A stretch of DNA of 41,976 nt. Origin: Actinomadura darangshiensis (GTDB lineage Bacteria > Actinomycetota > Actinomycetes > Streptosporangiales > Streptosporangiaceae). The stretch covers positions 1 through 41,976 of the forward strand of contig NZ_SMKY01000048.1 in assembly GCF_004349235.1 (NCBI RefSeq), written 5' to 3'. Under the pieces are notes generated by a model. The model was not told the origin of the DNA. It was given only the letters and a program-made list of their open reading frames with translations, and did not search any database. Below are positions 8,179 to 14,926 of the stretch, piece by piece; the first letter of the stretch is position 1; every line of letters begins with the position of its first letter. The position numbers were made by a program, and so were the translations under genes.

Positions 8179-9222
8179 ATGAGGCGATCATTAGTGAGCG
8201 CGGCGGTCGCGGGCGCCGCCCTGCTGGCCCTTCCCCTGACGGCGCACGCCGCCGACAACGACGTCCACACCGTGCCCCTGCCGTTCCTCTGGCCGCGGGC
8301 CGAACTGGACGACGTCGCCCCCGACGGCTCCGGCGGCGTATGGATCGGCGGCGGGCAGGGCGCCTACTGCGTGCCGTGGATCGACACCTGCGCCCTCTAC
8401 AGCGCGGGGAACCCGGTCGTCCGGCGCTGGACGGGCTCGTCCTGGCGGGAGTACGCGATCAACGGCTGGACGGGCAACGGCCTGATCGCGAAGGTGGTGT
8501 CCGGCGCCGGGCAGACGTGGCTCGGCGGCAGCGCCTACGACTCCGGCTACGTCGACCAGCTGTTCACGTTCGACGGCTCGGCCTTCCAGAAGGTCGGCAC
8601 GCCGTCATCGGCGTCGGTCCGCCTCTTCACCACGGGCAGGCCCGGCACGTGGATCGCCCAAGCCGTCTATCCCGACTCGGACCAGCCGCGCCTGCTCAGG
8701 CGGGACGGCTCCACCTGGCGGGGCTTCGACGTGCCCGACCGCCGGACGATCATCGACGACGTCCAGGGGCTGTCCGAGACCGACGTGTGGGCGGTCGGTG
8801 CGCGGCCGGGGGAGGACGGCACGGGCCGGCGTCCCGCCGTGGCGCACTTCGACGGGACGTCCTGGACGTGGGCGGCCGCGCCTTCCGGCTCCAAGGGCAT
8901 CACGAGGGTCCTCCCGGTCGGGCCCGACGACGTCTGGGCGACCCTCGACAACGAACTCGCGCACTGGGACGGCACCGCCTGGACGGCGGTCGACGGGCCC
9001 GCCGACCAGATCGCCGACCTCACCGCCGACGGCACGGGAACCCTCTGGGCGTCGACCCCGTACGACGAGGGCGACCGCCTCTTCCGTTACGCGGGCGGCT
9101 CCTGGCAGGCGGTCGCCGTCCCGTCCGGGATGGACTTGTGGGACATCACCGCCACCGGAACGTCCACCATCTGGGGTGTCGGACGCGCGAACGACGCGCC
9201 GGCGGCGGTGAGCACCTTCTAG
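8179..9222 (+). CDS. Secreted beta-propeller-like protein
   Basis: This 347-residue protein starts with a classic signal peptide (MRRSLVSAAVAGAALLALPLTAHA, likely cleaved before ADN). The rest shows about seven irregular repeats ending in a Trp-rich strand: GGVWIGGG, GQTWLGGS, PGTWIAQA, TDVWAVGA, DDVWATLD, GTLWASTP and STIWGVGR, spaced about 40-60 residues apart. This pattern is typical of beta-propeller or tectonin-like blades. I recognise no enzyme motif, so a binding or structural role outside the cell is the most that can be said. The ATG at 8179 is chosen because it places the Arg-Arg pair at the N-terminus of the signal peptide; a GTG lies 9 bp upstream. No good ribosome binding site is visible, which fits leaderless expression. 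Confidence 0.72.
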   Translation: MRRSLVSAAVAGAALLALPLTAHAADNDVHTVPLPFLWPRAELDDVAPDGSGGVWIGGGQGAYCVPWIDTCALYSAGNPVVRRWTGSSWREYAINGWTGNGLIAKVVSGAGQTWLGGSAYDSGYVDQLFTFDGSAFQKVGTPSSASVRLFTTGRPGTWIAQAVYPDSDQPRLLRRDGSTWRGFDVPDRRTIIDDVQGLSETDVWAVGARPGEDGTGRRPAVAHFDGTSWTWAAAPSGSKGITRVLPVGPDDVWATLDNELAHWDGTAWTAVDGPADQIADLTADGTGTLWASTPYDEGDRLFRYAGGSWQAVAVPSGMDLWDITATGTSTIWGVGRANDAPAAVSTF

Positions 9223-9247
9223 GAGAGGCGGCTTCTAGGAGAGGCGG
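9216..9247. repeat. Exact 16-bp tandem duplication at two converging stop codons
   Basis: A 16-bp unit (CTTCTAGGAGAGGCGG) occurs twice head-to-tail at 9216-9231 and 9232-9247 with no mismatch. Each copy contains the palindrome CTAG. The first copy supplies the TAG stop of the secreted propeller gene on the plus strand, and the second supplies the TAG stop of the ABC permease on the minus strand. The two genes are therefore 12 bp apart. Confidence 0.95.
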
Positions 9248-10272
9248 CGGCGCGTCCAGTAGAAGCAGAGACCGGACAGGCCGAGGGCGAGCACGGCGAA
9301 CAGCCCGGTCTCGGCCCACTGCAAGAGCCAGAACCGGTCGGCCGGCTGGTAGACGACCTTCTGCTTGAAGCCGAGCCTGGCGATCTCGGTGAAGCACTTC
9401 TCCGGAGGCCCCGGCGGAGGCTCGTGTCCCGCCTCCGGCGGCGCCGGGGCGCACGCCCCGTTCATCAGGGAAGGCGGCAGCGCGGCCTCGTGCCCGGACG
9501 CGTCGACCGTGCGGTTCTCGATCGTCCAAGCCCCCGGTGCCGCACTCGTCTGCACCTCCATGACGTCGGCCCCGTTGTCCAGCGTCATCTGCGAAAGGTT
9601 CTGCTGCGTGATCGTCACGGTCGCGCTCTTGGGAGGGACGAGGTGCGGCCGGATCCACAGCGGCGTCACGACCTGGACGGCGGCGAACACGGCGAGGGTG
9701 ATCGCCATGGCCGGCAGGGTGCGGCGGGTGAGGACGCCGGCCGTTACGCCGAGCACGAAGGCGAGGCCCGCGTAGCCGATCGGGACGACGCCGTGCGCGC
9801 CGAACAGCAGCGGCGTGATCCGGGGCTGCTCGCTCACCCCGGCCTTGTCCAGCGGGTCGGCCCACCAGCTGAGGGCCAGTACGGCGATGCCCGCGGCGAC
9901 CATGGCGGACAGCCCGACGAGGCCGAGCTTGACGGCCAGCCAGCGGGTCCGGGTGATGCTCTGGTTCCAGACCAGCCGGTGCGTGCCGGTCTCCAGCTCA
10001 CGCGTGATGAGCGGAGCGCCCCAGAAGACGCCGATGAGGCCCGGCAGGGCGATGATGATCGCGACGAGGACGCCGTAGTTCCCCCAGTGCTCGGAGAAGA
10101 AGCGCGAGCCGAACTGGTCGCAGTTGTGCTGGGCGGTGCAGGACGCGAGCCCGCGGCCGTAGTCGTCCGCCAGCCCGGGGCCGGTGGCGGCGAGGAAGAC
10201 GCCGAGGACGGCGAGCCCGCCGAACACCGCCGCGGCCTGGACGCGGAACTGCCGCAATGTCAGCCAGATCAT
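9235..10272 (-). CDS. ABC transporter permease (ABC-2-like)
   Basis: This 345-residue membrane protein has about six hydrophobic segments: FGGLAVLGVFLAATG near residue 20, VLVAIIIALPGLIGVFWGAP near 70, MVAAGIAVLALSWW near 125, YAGLAFVLGVTAGVL near 165, AMAITLAVFAAVQVV near 190, and a last one at ETGLFAVLALGLSGLCFYW. A large extracytoplasmic loop containing two or three Cys lies between segments 5 and 6 (about 210-310). It is the membrane half of an exporter whose ATPase gene overlaps it by 4 bp (ATGA, 10269-10272). The substrate is unknown; YtrA-controlled ABC pairs often respond to cell-wall-active compounds. Confidence 0.82.
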   Translation of the reverse strand: MIWLTLRQFRVQAAAVFGGLAVLGVFLAATGPGLADDYGRGLASCTAQHNCDQFGSRFFSEHWGNYGVLVAIIIALPGLIGVFWGAPLITRELETGTHRLVWNQSITRTRWLAVKLGLVGLSAMVAAGIAVLALSWWADPLDKAGVSEQPRITPLLFGAHGVVPIGYAGLAFVLGVTAGVLTRRTLPAMAITLAVFAAVQVVTPLWIRPHLVPPKSATVTITQQNLSQMTLDNGADVMEVQTSAAPGAWTIENRTVDASGHEAALPPSLMNGACAPAPPEAGHEPPPGPPEKCFTEIARLGFKQKVVYQPADRFWLLQWAETGLFAVLALGLSGLCFYWTRRRLS

Positions 10273-11144
10273 CGGATCGCCTCCAGCGTGGGGCGGCTCG
10301 GGGCCGGGGTCATGTAGGCGAGGACGAGGTCCTCAAGGCCGAGTTGCCCGACCGTCCAGGCGGGGTCGTGGATGCGGCCGTCCGTCCGGACGACGTAGGT
10401 GCTCTGCCGGTCGGTGTGGCTCTCGGACACGACGTGCTGATCCTGCGGCAGCGTGTCCTTGCGCGGGCCGGTCAGCCGGTGGTGGGTCGCGAGCAGGTCG
10501 TCGACGTCACCGGCGACCTGGACGCGCGACTCCACGAGCACGATCAGGTAGTCGCACGTCCGCTCCAGGTCCGACACCAGGTGGGACGACAGGACGACGC
10601 TCAGCGAATGCTCGGCGACGGCCTCCATGAGCCCTTGGAGGAACTCCCGCCGCGCCAGCGGGTCGAGCGCGGCGACGGGCTCGTCCAGGATCAGCAGCTC
10701 GGGGCGCTTGGCGATGCCCAGCGTCAGCGCCAGCTGGGCGCGCTGCCCGCCGGACAGCTTCCCGGCCCGATGCCCGGGCTCCAGCCCGAGCCGGCCGATC
10801 CGCTCCCGCGCGACGGCGTCGTCCCACCGCGGGTTGAGCCGCGCGCCGAGCCGCAGGTGCTCGCCGACGCTCAGCCCGGCGTAGGTGGGCGCGTCCTGCG
10901 CGACGTACCCGACCTTGGCCAGCTGCTCGGGCCCGCTCGCCGGACGTCCGCCGAGCACCTCGATGCTCCCGGCCGTCGGCTGCATCTGCCCGACCGCCAG
11001 GTTCAGCAGCGTCGTCTTGCCGGCGCCGTTCGGGCCCACGAGGCCCACGACGCGTCCGGCCGGAATGTCCAGGGTGCACTCGGACAGCGCCCACCGCTGC
11101 CCGTACTTCTTGCCCAGCCCGCGGGCCTGGATCACGGCGGTCAC
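10269..11144 (-). CDS. ABC transporter ATP-binding protein
   Basis: This 291-residue ATPase has all core motifs: Walker A GPNGAGKTT near residues 37-45, Q-loop YVAQDAP, signature LSGGQRAQLALTL, Walker B LLILDEPVAALD and the switch His in VLSSHL. The C-terminal 80 residues are a variable extension. It powers the overlapping permease. The GTG start has an AGGAGGA ribosome binding site and overlaps the stop of the GntR regulator by 4 bp (GTGA), so the three genes form one translationally coupled operon. Confidence 0.92.
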   Translation of the reverse strand: MTAVIQARGLGKKYGQRWALSECTLDIPAGRVVGLVGPNGAGKTTLLNLAVGQMQPTAGSIEVLGGRPASGPEQLAKVGYVAQDAPTYAGLSVGEHLRLGARLNPRWDDAVARERIGRLGLEPGHRAGKLSGGQRAQLALTLGIAKRPELLILDEPVAALDPLARREFLQGLMEAVAEHSLSVVLSSHLVSDLERTCDYLIVLVESRVQVAGDVDDLLATHHRLTGPRKDTLPQDQHVVSESHTDRQSTYVVRTDGRIHDPAWTVGQLGLEDLVLAYMTPAPSRPTLEAIR

Positions 11145-11545
11145 GCTATGTCCTCCTCGCGGGCGGACCGAAAGGTCGTCATGAACAGGGCCTCGATGCT
11201 CTCGTCGTCCAGCCCGGCGAGCCGCGCCTTGGCGAGCCAGCGCTCCAGGTCCGTGCGCAGCGGCCCGTGCGCGGTGAGCGACTCGTCCGCCAGCGTCCGC
11301 GTCACGAACGTCCCGACTCCGGGCCGCGGCGCGACGAGCCCGTCGCGCTCCAGCTCCCGGTACGCCTTGAGGACGGTGTTCGGGTTGATGGCGAGCCGCG
11401 CCACCACGTCCTTCACGGTCGGCAGCTGCTCGCCGACCCGCAGCAGGTCCAGCCGCAGCGCATGCCGCACCTGCCGGACGAGCTGCATGTACGGCGACAC
11501 CCCGGACCCGGTGTCCAGATGGAACTCGATCACCGGCACCTCCAT
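11141..11545 (-). CDS. GntR-family regulator, YtrA subfamily
   Basis: At 134 residues this is a short YtrA-type GntR protein: a winged helix-turn-helix (PYMQLVRQVRHALRLDLLRVGEQLPTVKDVVARLAINPNTVLKAYRELERDGLV) followed by only about 50 residues instead of a full effector domain. YtrA proteins normally repress an adjacent ABC transporter operon of which they are the first gene, exactly the arrangement here. The ATG has no ribosome binding site in the preceding 35 bp, which suggests a leaderless message. An inverted repeat immediately upstream is a good candidate for its own operator. Confidence 0.9.
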   Translation of the reverse strand: MEVPVIEFHLDTGSGVSPYMQLVRQVRHALRLDLLRVGEQLPTVKDVVARLAINPNTVLKAYRELERDGLVAPRPGVGTFVTRTLADESLTAHGPLRTDLERWLAKARLAGLDDESIEALFMTTFRSAREEDIA

Positions 11546-11548
11546 TTA

Positions 11549-11562
11549 ACTAGTGTCCTAGT
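11549..11562. promoter_or_regulatory. Candidate YtrA-type operator
   Basis: A perfect inverted repeat, ACTAG and CTAGT with a 4-nt spacer, lies 4 bp upstream of the GntR start codon in an AT-rich patch that stands out from the surrounding GC-rich DNA. Binding here would block transcription start of the GntR-ABC operon. The assignment rests on position and symmetry only. Confidence 0.5.
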
Positions 11563-11637
11563 ACTTTAGAGGTATAGCTATGGCAGGTGTCAACGCCGGG
11601 AAGAAAGTCCCAGTTCAGGTGGTGGGGCGCGGTCCGC

Positions 11638-12279
11638 TCAGGGGGCCAGCAGGTCGTCCAACTCGGCGGCGAAGAGCCGGGCGGGGTCGAAGCCCATGCC
11701 GGCGAAGTGGCCGGCGACCTCCAGGGACAGGACGCCGTGGCACCGCGTCCAGAAACTGAGGGCCCGGTGGAGGACGGCGGTCGGAGCGGGGTGGTCGCCC
11801 GCCCAACCCCTGTGCTCCTCCAGATGCTCGTCGAACGCCGTGGCGGGACGCTTCTCGGGCGCGGCCATGCAGGCGTCGAGCAGCGTGGCCATGATCTCCT
11901 GGGAGATGCCCGTGATCTCGTCGGGCGCGTGGTAGCCGGGCACCGGGGTGCCGTAGATCAGCAGGTACCGCTGGGGGTCCTCCAGGGCCCAGGCGCGCAG
12001 GCCGTGGGCCAGCCCGGCCAGGCCGGCGCCCGCCTCGGAGGCCGCGCGGAGCGTGTCGGCGAGGCTCCGGTAAGCGTCCCTGATGAGCTCGGTGATCAGT
12101 TCGTCGCGGTTGGCGTAGTAGCGGTAGAGCGCGGGCCCGCTCATGCCCATCTGCTTGGCGATCGCGTTGAGGGAGAGCGCGGACGCCCCCGCCGCGGCGA
12201 TCTGCTCCCACGCGCGCTCCTTGACCTCCGCGCGCACCTGAGCGCGGTACCGCTCGCGCGGAGTCCCCGTCTGCACCAT
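11638..12279 (-). CDS. TetR-family transcriptional regulator
   Basis: This 213-residue protein has the N-terminal TetR helix-turn-helix (AWEQIAAAGASALSLNAIAKQMGMSGPALYRYYANRDELITELI, about residues 23-68). Its all-helical C-terminal ligand domain contains ALEDPQRYLLIYGTPVPGY, typical of the WHG-type (TetR_C_33) subgroup. It is divergent from the medium-chain dehydrogenase gene, 121 bp apart, and most likely represses that gene and itself. The ligand is unknown. It ends 92 bp from the GntR gene, which is read in the same direction but appears to have its own promoter. Confidence 0.9.
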   Translation of the reverse strand: MVQTGTPRERYRAQVRAEVKERAWEQIAAAGASALSLNAIAKQMGMSGPALYRYYANRDELITELIRDAYRSLADTLRAASEAGAGLAGLAHGLRAWALEDPQRYLLIYGTPVPGYHAPDEITGISQEIMATLLDACMAAPEKRPATAFDEHLEEHRGWAGDHPAPTAVLHRALSFWTRCHGVLSLEVAGHFAGMGFDPARLFAAELDDLLAP

Positions 12280-12307
12280 GACCCGCCGCCTCCCCGCATC
12301 GCCGTTA

Positions 12308-12366
12308 GTTAGAAGCTATCACGAACGCTATTGACTCTACGCCTCACGGGAGTTATAACTTCTAAC
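12308..12366. promoter_or_regulatory. Divergent promoter with candidate TetR operator sites
   Basis: The TetR/dehydrogenase intergenic region is AT-rich and contains a perfect 10-bp palindrome AGTTATAACT at 12351-12360. In addition GTTAGAAG (12308-12315) and CTTCTAAC (12359-12366) form an inverted pair 43 bp apart. Two similar sites, one near each gene start, fit a TetR protein that represses both directions. Confidence 0.5.
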
Positions 12367-12400
12367 GAACACACCAGCTTCTATCGCAGTGGAGGTCGAC

Positions 12401-13432
12401 ATGAACACCGGAGAGCTCGTCGAGGTCGTCCTGCCGGGCAAGGTCGAGCCGGAAGGACTGCAGATCCGGCACGGGGACGTCCCCGCCCCGGGCCCGGGGC
12501 AGGTCCTGATCCGGATGGAGGCGACCGGCGTCTCCTTCGCCGAGCAGCAGATGCGCCGCGGCCGCTACTTCGACCAGCCGGCCTTCCCGTTCGTGCCCGG
12601 CTACGACCTCGTCGGCACGGTGGTGGCCGCCGGCGAGGGCGCCGACCCGAGCCTGGCCGGCACCCGCGTCGCCGCCCTGGTCAAGGTCGGCGGCTGGGCC
12701 ACGCACCTGCTCGTGGACGCCGCGGACACGGTGCCCGTCCCGGACGGAATCGGCGCGGCGGAGGCGGAGACCCTCGTCGTCAACGGCGTCACCGCCTGGC
12801 AGTTGCTGCACCGCAAGGCACGCGTCCGCGCCGGGCAGACCGTCCTGGTGCACGGCGCCAACGGCGGCGTCGGCTCGGTCCTGGTGCAGCTCGCCCAGGC
12901 CGCGGGCGCGAAGGTCATCGGCACGGCCTCCGCCCGCCACCACGACACCCTGCGGAACCAGGGCGTCACCCCTGTCGACTACCGCGACGCCGACATGGCC
13001 GCCCGCGTCCGCGAACTCGCCCCTGCCGGAGTGGACGCAGTCTTCGACCACGTCGGCGGCGAAGGCGTCGTCGACTCCTGGCGCCTCCTCGCCCCCGGCG
13101 GCACGCTCGTCTCCTACGGCACCGCGTCCACCCGCGACGACGAGGGCTCCAAGCAGTGGCCCGTCCTCAAGCTGCTCGGCCGGGTCTACCTGTGGAACAC
13201 CCTGCCCAACCGCCGCCGCGCCTACTTCTACAACCTCTGGGCCGGACGATCCCTGGCCAAGACCCGGTTCCGGACCCGCCTGCGCGACGACCTCACCCAG
13301 GTCTTCGCCGCCCTCGAACACGGCGACATCACCCCGCGCATCGCCGCCCAACTGCCCCTCACCCAGGTCGCCGACGCCATGCGCCTAGCCGAATCCGGCA
13401 CGGTCGCCGGAAAAGTCGTCCTGACCCCGTAG
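12401..13432 (+). CDS. Medium-chain dehydrogenase, quinone-oxidoreductase (VAT-1-like) family
   Basis: This 343-residue protein has a GroES-like N-terminal domain (QVLIRMEATGVSFAEQQMRRG, PFVPGYDLVGTVVAAGEG). The Rossmann domain has the nucleotide-binding segment VHGANGGVGSVLVQLA near residues 148-163. The Cys/His zinc ligands of alcohol dehydrogenases are missing, so it belongs to the zinc-free quinone-oxidoreductase branch, which reduces quinones or enones with NADPH. The ATG at 12401 has a GGAGGT ribosome binding site 5 nt upstream. The divergent TetR gene probably controls it in response to an electrophile or quinone. Confidence 0.9.
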   Translation: MNTGELVEVVLPGKVEPEGLQIRHGDVPAPGPGQVLIRMEATGVSFAEQQMRRGRYFDQPAFPFVPGYDLVGTVVAAGEGADPSLAGTRVAALVKVGGWATHLLVDAADTVPVPDGIGAAEAETLVVNGVTAWQLLHRKARVRAGQTVLVHGANGGVGSVLVQLAQAAGAKVIGTASARHHDTLRNQGVTPVDYRDADMAARVRELAPAGVDAVFDHVGGEGVVDSWRLLAPGGTLVSYGTASTRDDEGSKQWPVLKLLGRVYLWNTLPNRRRAYFYNLWAGRSLAKTRFRTRLRDDLTQVFAALEHGDITPRIAAQLPLTQVADAMRLAESGTVAGKVVLTP

Positions 13433-13478
13433 CCCAGGTGAAACGCCCGCGCTGTGCGCAGACGAAGTCAGGTGACCA

Positions 13479-13526
13479 ATCGCGCATTGTCCACCGGCCT
13501 ACGCAGGCCGGTGGACAATGCGCGAT
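13479..13526. terminator. Perfect 22-bp stem-loop between convergent genes
   Basis: Arms 13479-13500 and 13505-13526 are exact reverse complements over 22 bp with a 4-nt loop (ACGC). The element lies between the stops of the dehydrogenase (plus) and the small secreted protein (minus), so it probably terminates transcription from both sides. There is no T-run on either side, as is common in actinomycetes. Confidence 0.8.
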
Positions 13527-13546
13527 CGAAAGGTGCAGCCGGGGAT

Positions 13547-14026
13547 TCAGCAAGCACCGAGCCGGTACCTGGCCGAGTACACGGCGCCATCGCCGGTGAA
13601 GTTCAGCAGGGTGCCCGACGACGTGACGGTGTCGCTGCCGATGAAGTCGTCTCCGTCCGGAGAGTCGTCGTCCCATGCCTGCACGACGTCTCCCACATGC
13701 ACGGTCTTGTTGACGGCCGCGACTGCGCCATCGTCCATTGAACCGGGGGCGCGCCAGAAGACCGTGTTGACTTTCAGGTAGGGCTCGTCGCCGCCCGCGC
13801 CGAGGTCCTCGGTCGTACTGACGCGGAAGCGCAGCACGCACGCCGCCTGCGCGGCTACGGGCGTACCCGCGCTCCTGGCCGCATGCGCCGACTCGGCAGG
13901 CTCGGCCGCGTTGCCGGCCGCGAGCGCCGGCGCCGACACACACGCCACTGCGACCACTGCCGCCGGTAGCGCTGCCGCCCTGGCCCAGTTGAGCTTGATC
14001 ATCGTGAAATGTCCTTTCCGTTTCAT
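13547..14026 (-). CDS. Small secreted protein with C2-like domain
   Basis: This 159-residue protein starts with a signal peptide (basic start, then AAALPAAVVAVACVSAPALA, cleavage after ALA near residue 36). The mature part has a low-complexity Ala-rich linker followed by a compact domain of about 95 residues. That domain begins RFRVSTTEDLGAGGDEPYLKVN and contains VVQAWDDDSPDGDDFIGSDTV, which matches the C2-type pattern of a hydrophobic strand, clustered Asp residues and FIG. Calcium or membrane binding is therefore plausible but not shown. Two Cys remain, one near the start of the domain and one as the last residue, and could form a disulfide. The ATG at 14026 has a good AGGAG site; an internal ATG at 14002 also has one. 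Confidence 0.72.
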   Translation of the reverse strand: MKRKGHFTMIKLNWARAAALPAAVVAVACVSAPALAAGNAAEPAESAHAARSAGTPVAAQAACVLRFRVSTTEDLGAGGDEPYLKVNTVFWRAPGSMDDGAVAAVNKTVHVGDVVQAWDDDSPDGDDFIGSDTVTSSGTLLNFTGDGAVYSARYRLGAC

Positions 14027-14329
14027 CCGGCGTCTCCTGTCTTACCGATCCACCGGCCTTGGCTGACTTTTCCAGTAAAGTGGTCGGCGGCTTCGGCTCT
14101 ACTTCAGATCGGCTTCATCCCTGGCCTCTGCCGTGGACGGCTGAGGGGCGCGATCACCCCGGAAAGGCGACCTTGAAATCGCCTCGACCAGGGGTGAAGT
14201 CGATGTGAAGCAGGCCTGAAGTCGGCGGATGCTCTCCTGAATGCGCGTTGACGGGTGGGTGGCGGCTCGCCGGGTCGGCGAAACGGGGCCCGGCTGCGGC
14301 CGGGGTGATCACTGCGATGGTGGTGGGTC
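14027..14329. other. 303-bp intergenic region upstream of both flanking genes
   Basis: This is a divergent promoter region between the small secreted protein (minus) and the AraC-type gene (plus). It contains a 6-bp inverted repeat (AGGCGA and TCGCCT) near 14165-14183. I see no RNA gene, and no trace of the missing AraC sensor domain could be recognised in any frame. An in-frame stop (TGA, 14306-14308) closes the AraC frame 24 bp before its ATG. Confidence 0.5.
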
Positions 14330-14908
14330 ATGGACGAGTTCAGCCCGTCCGACATCGCGCGGCTGTCCGCGTTGCCGCTGGACGTGCTGACCGTTGCGCT
14401 GGGCAACGCGCTCGCCGCCGAGCGCGCCGTGCCGGCCCACCCGGTCCACGCCAGGCGGGGGGCGCTGATGGCGCAGATCTACGCCTTCATGCGGAAGAAC
14501 CTGGGTGATCCGCACCTCACCCCGGGTGTGATCGCCGAGGCGCACTACATTTCCCTGCGCTACCTGCACAAGCTCTTCCAGCAGGAAGGGCAGACGGTGG
14601 CCGGGTGGGTGCGCGAGCGCCGCCTGGAGCTGTGCCGCCGTGACCTGGCCGACCCTGGGCTGACCGCCCTTTCGATCAGCGCTATCGCCTGCCGATGGGG
14701 ATACCGCAACCCGGCGCATTTCAGCCAGGCGTTCCGCAGCGCCTACGGGCTTTCGCCGCGCCAGTTCCGCCGGCAGCACGCGACACTGCGGAGGCTGAGA
14801 GATCGTCCCGTGAGCGAGGGGCGGCCCGAGGCGGCCGTGCGACCCGCCTGGGCCCGCGCGCTGGACGACACCGCTTCGTTGGCCGTCCGTTTTGTGCCCG
14901 GGACGTAG
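14330..14908 (+). CDS. AraC-family regulator reduced to its DNA-binding half
   Basis: This 192-residue protein contains a complete AraC double helix-turn-helix (PHLTPGVIAEAHYISLRYLHKLFQQEG and ALSISAIACRWGYRNPAHFSQAFRSAYGLSPRQFRR, about residues 62-150). The usual AraC regulator with this C-terminus is about 300 residues or more and carries an N-terminal ligand-sensing domain. Here the protein starts just before the linker helix (FSPSDIARLSALPLDVLTVAL), and an in-frame TGA lies 24 bp upstream of the ATG. It may be a constitutive DNA-binding protein or a decayed gene. No strong ribosome binding site is seen. It lies 18 bp before deoC in the same direction and may be the local regulator. Confidence 0.8.
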   Translation: MDEFSPSDIARLSALPLDVLTVALGNALAAERAVPAHPVHARRGALMAQIYAFMRKNLGDPHLTPGVIAEAHYISLRYLHKLFQQEGQTVAGWVRERRLELCRRDLADPGLTALSISAIACRWGYRNPAHFSQAFRSAYGLSPRQFRRQHATLRRLRDRPVSEGRPEAAVRPAWARALDDTASLAVRFVPGT

Positions 14909-14926
14909 TTCGGCGATGCTGGGAGC

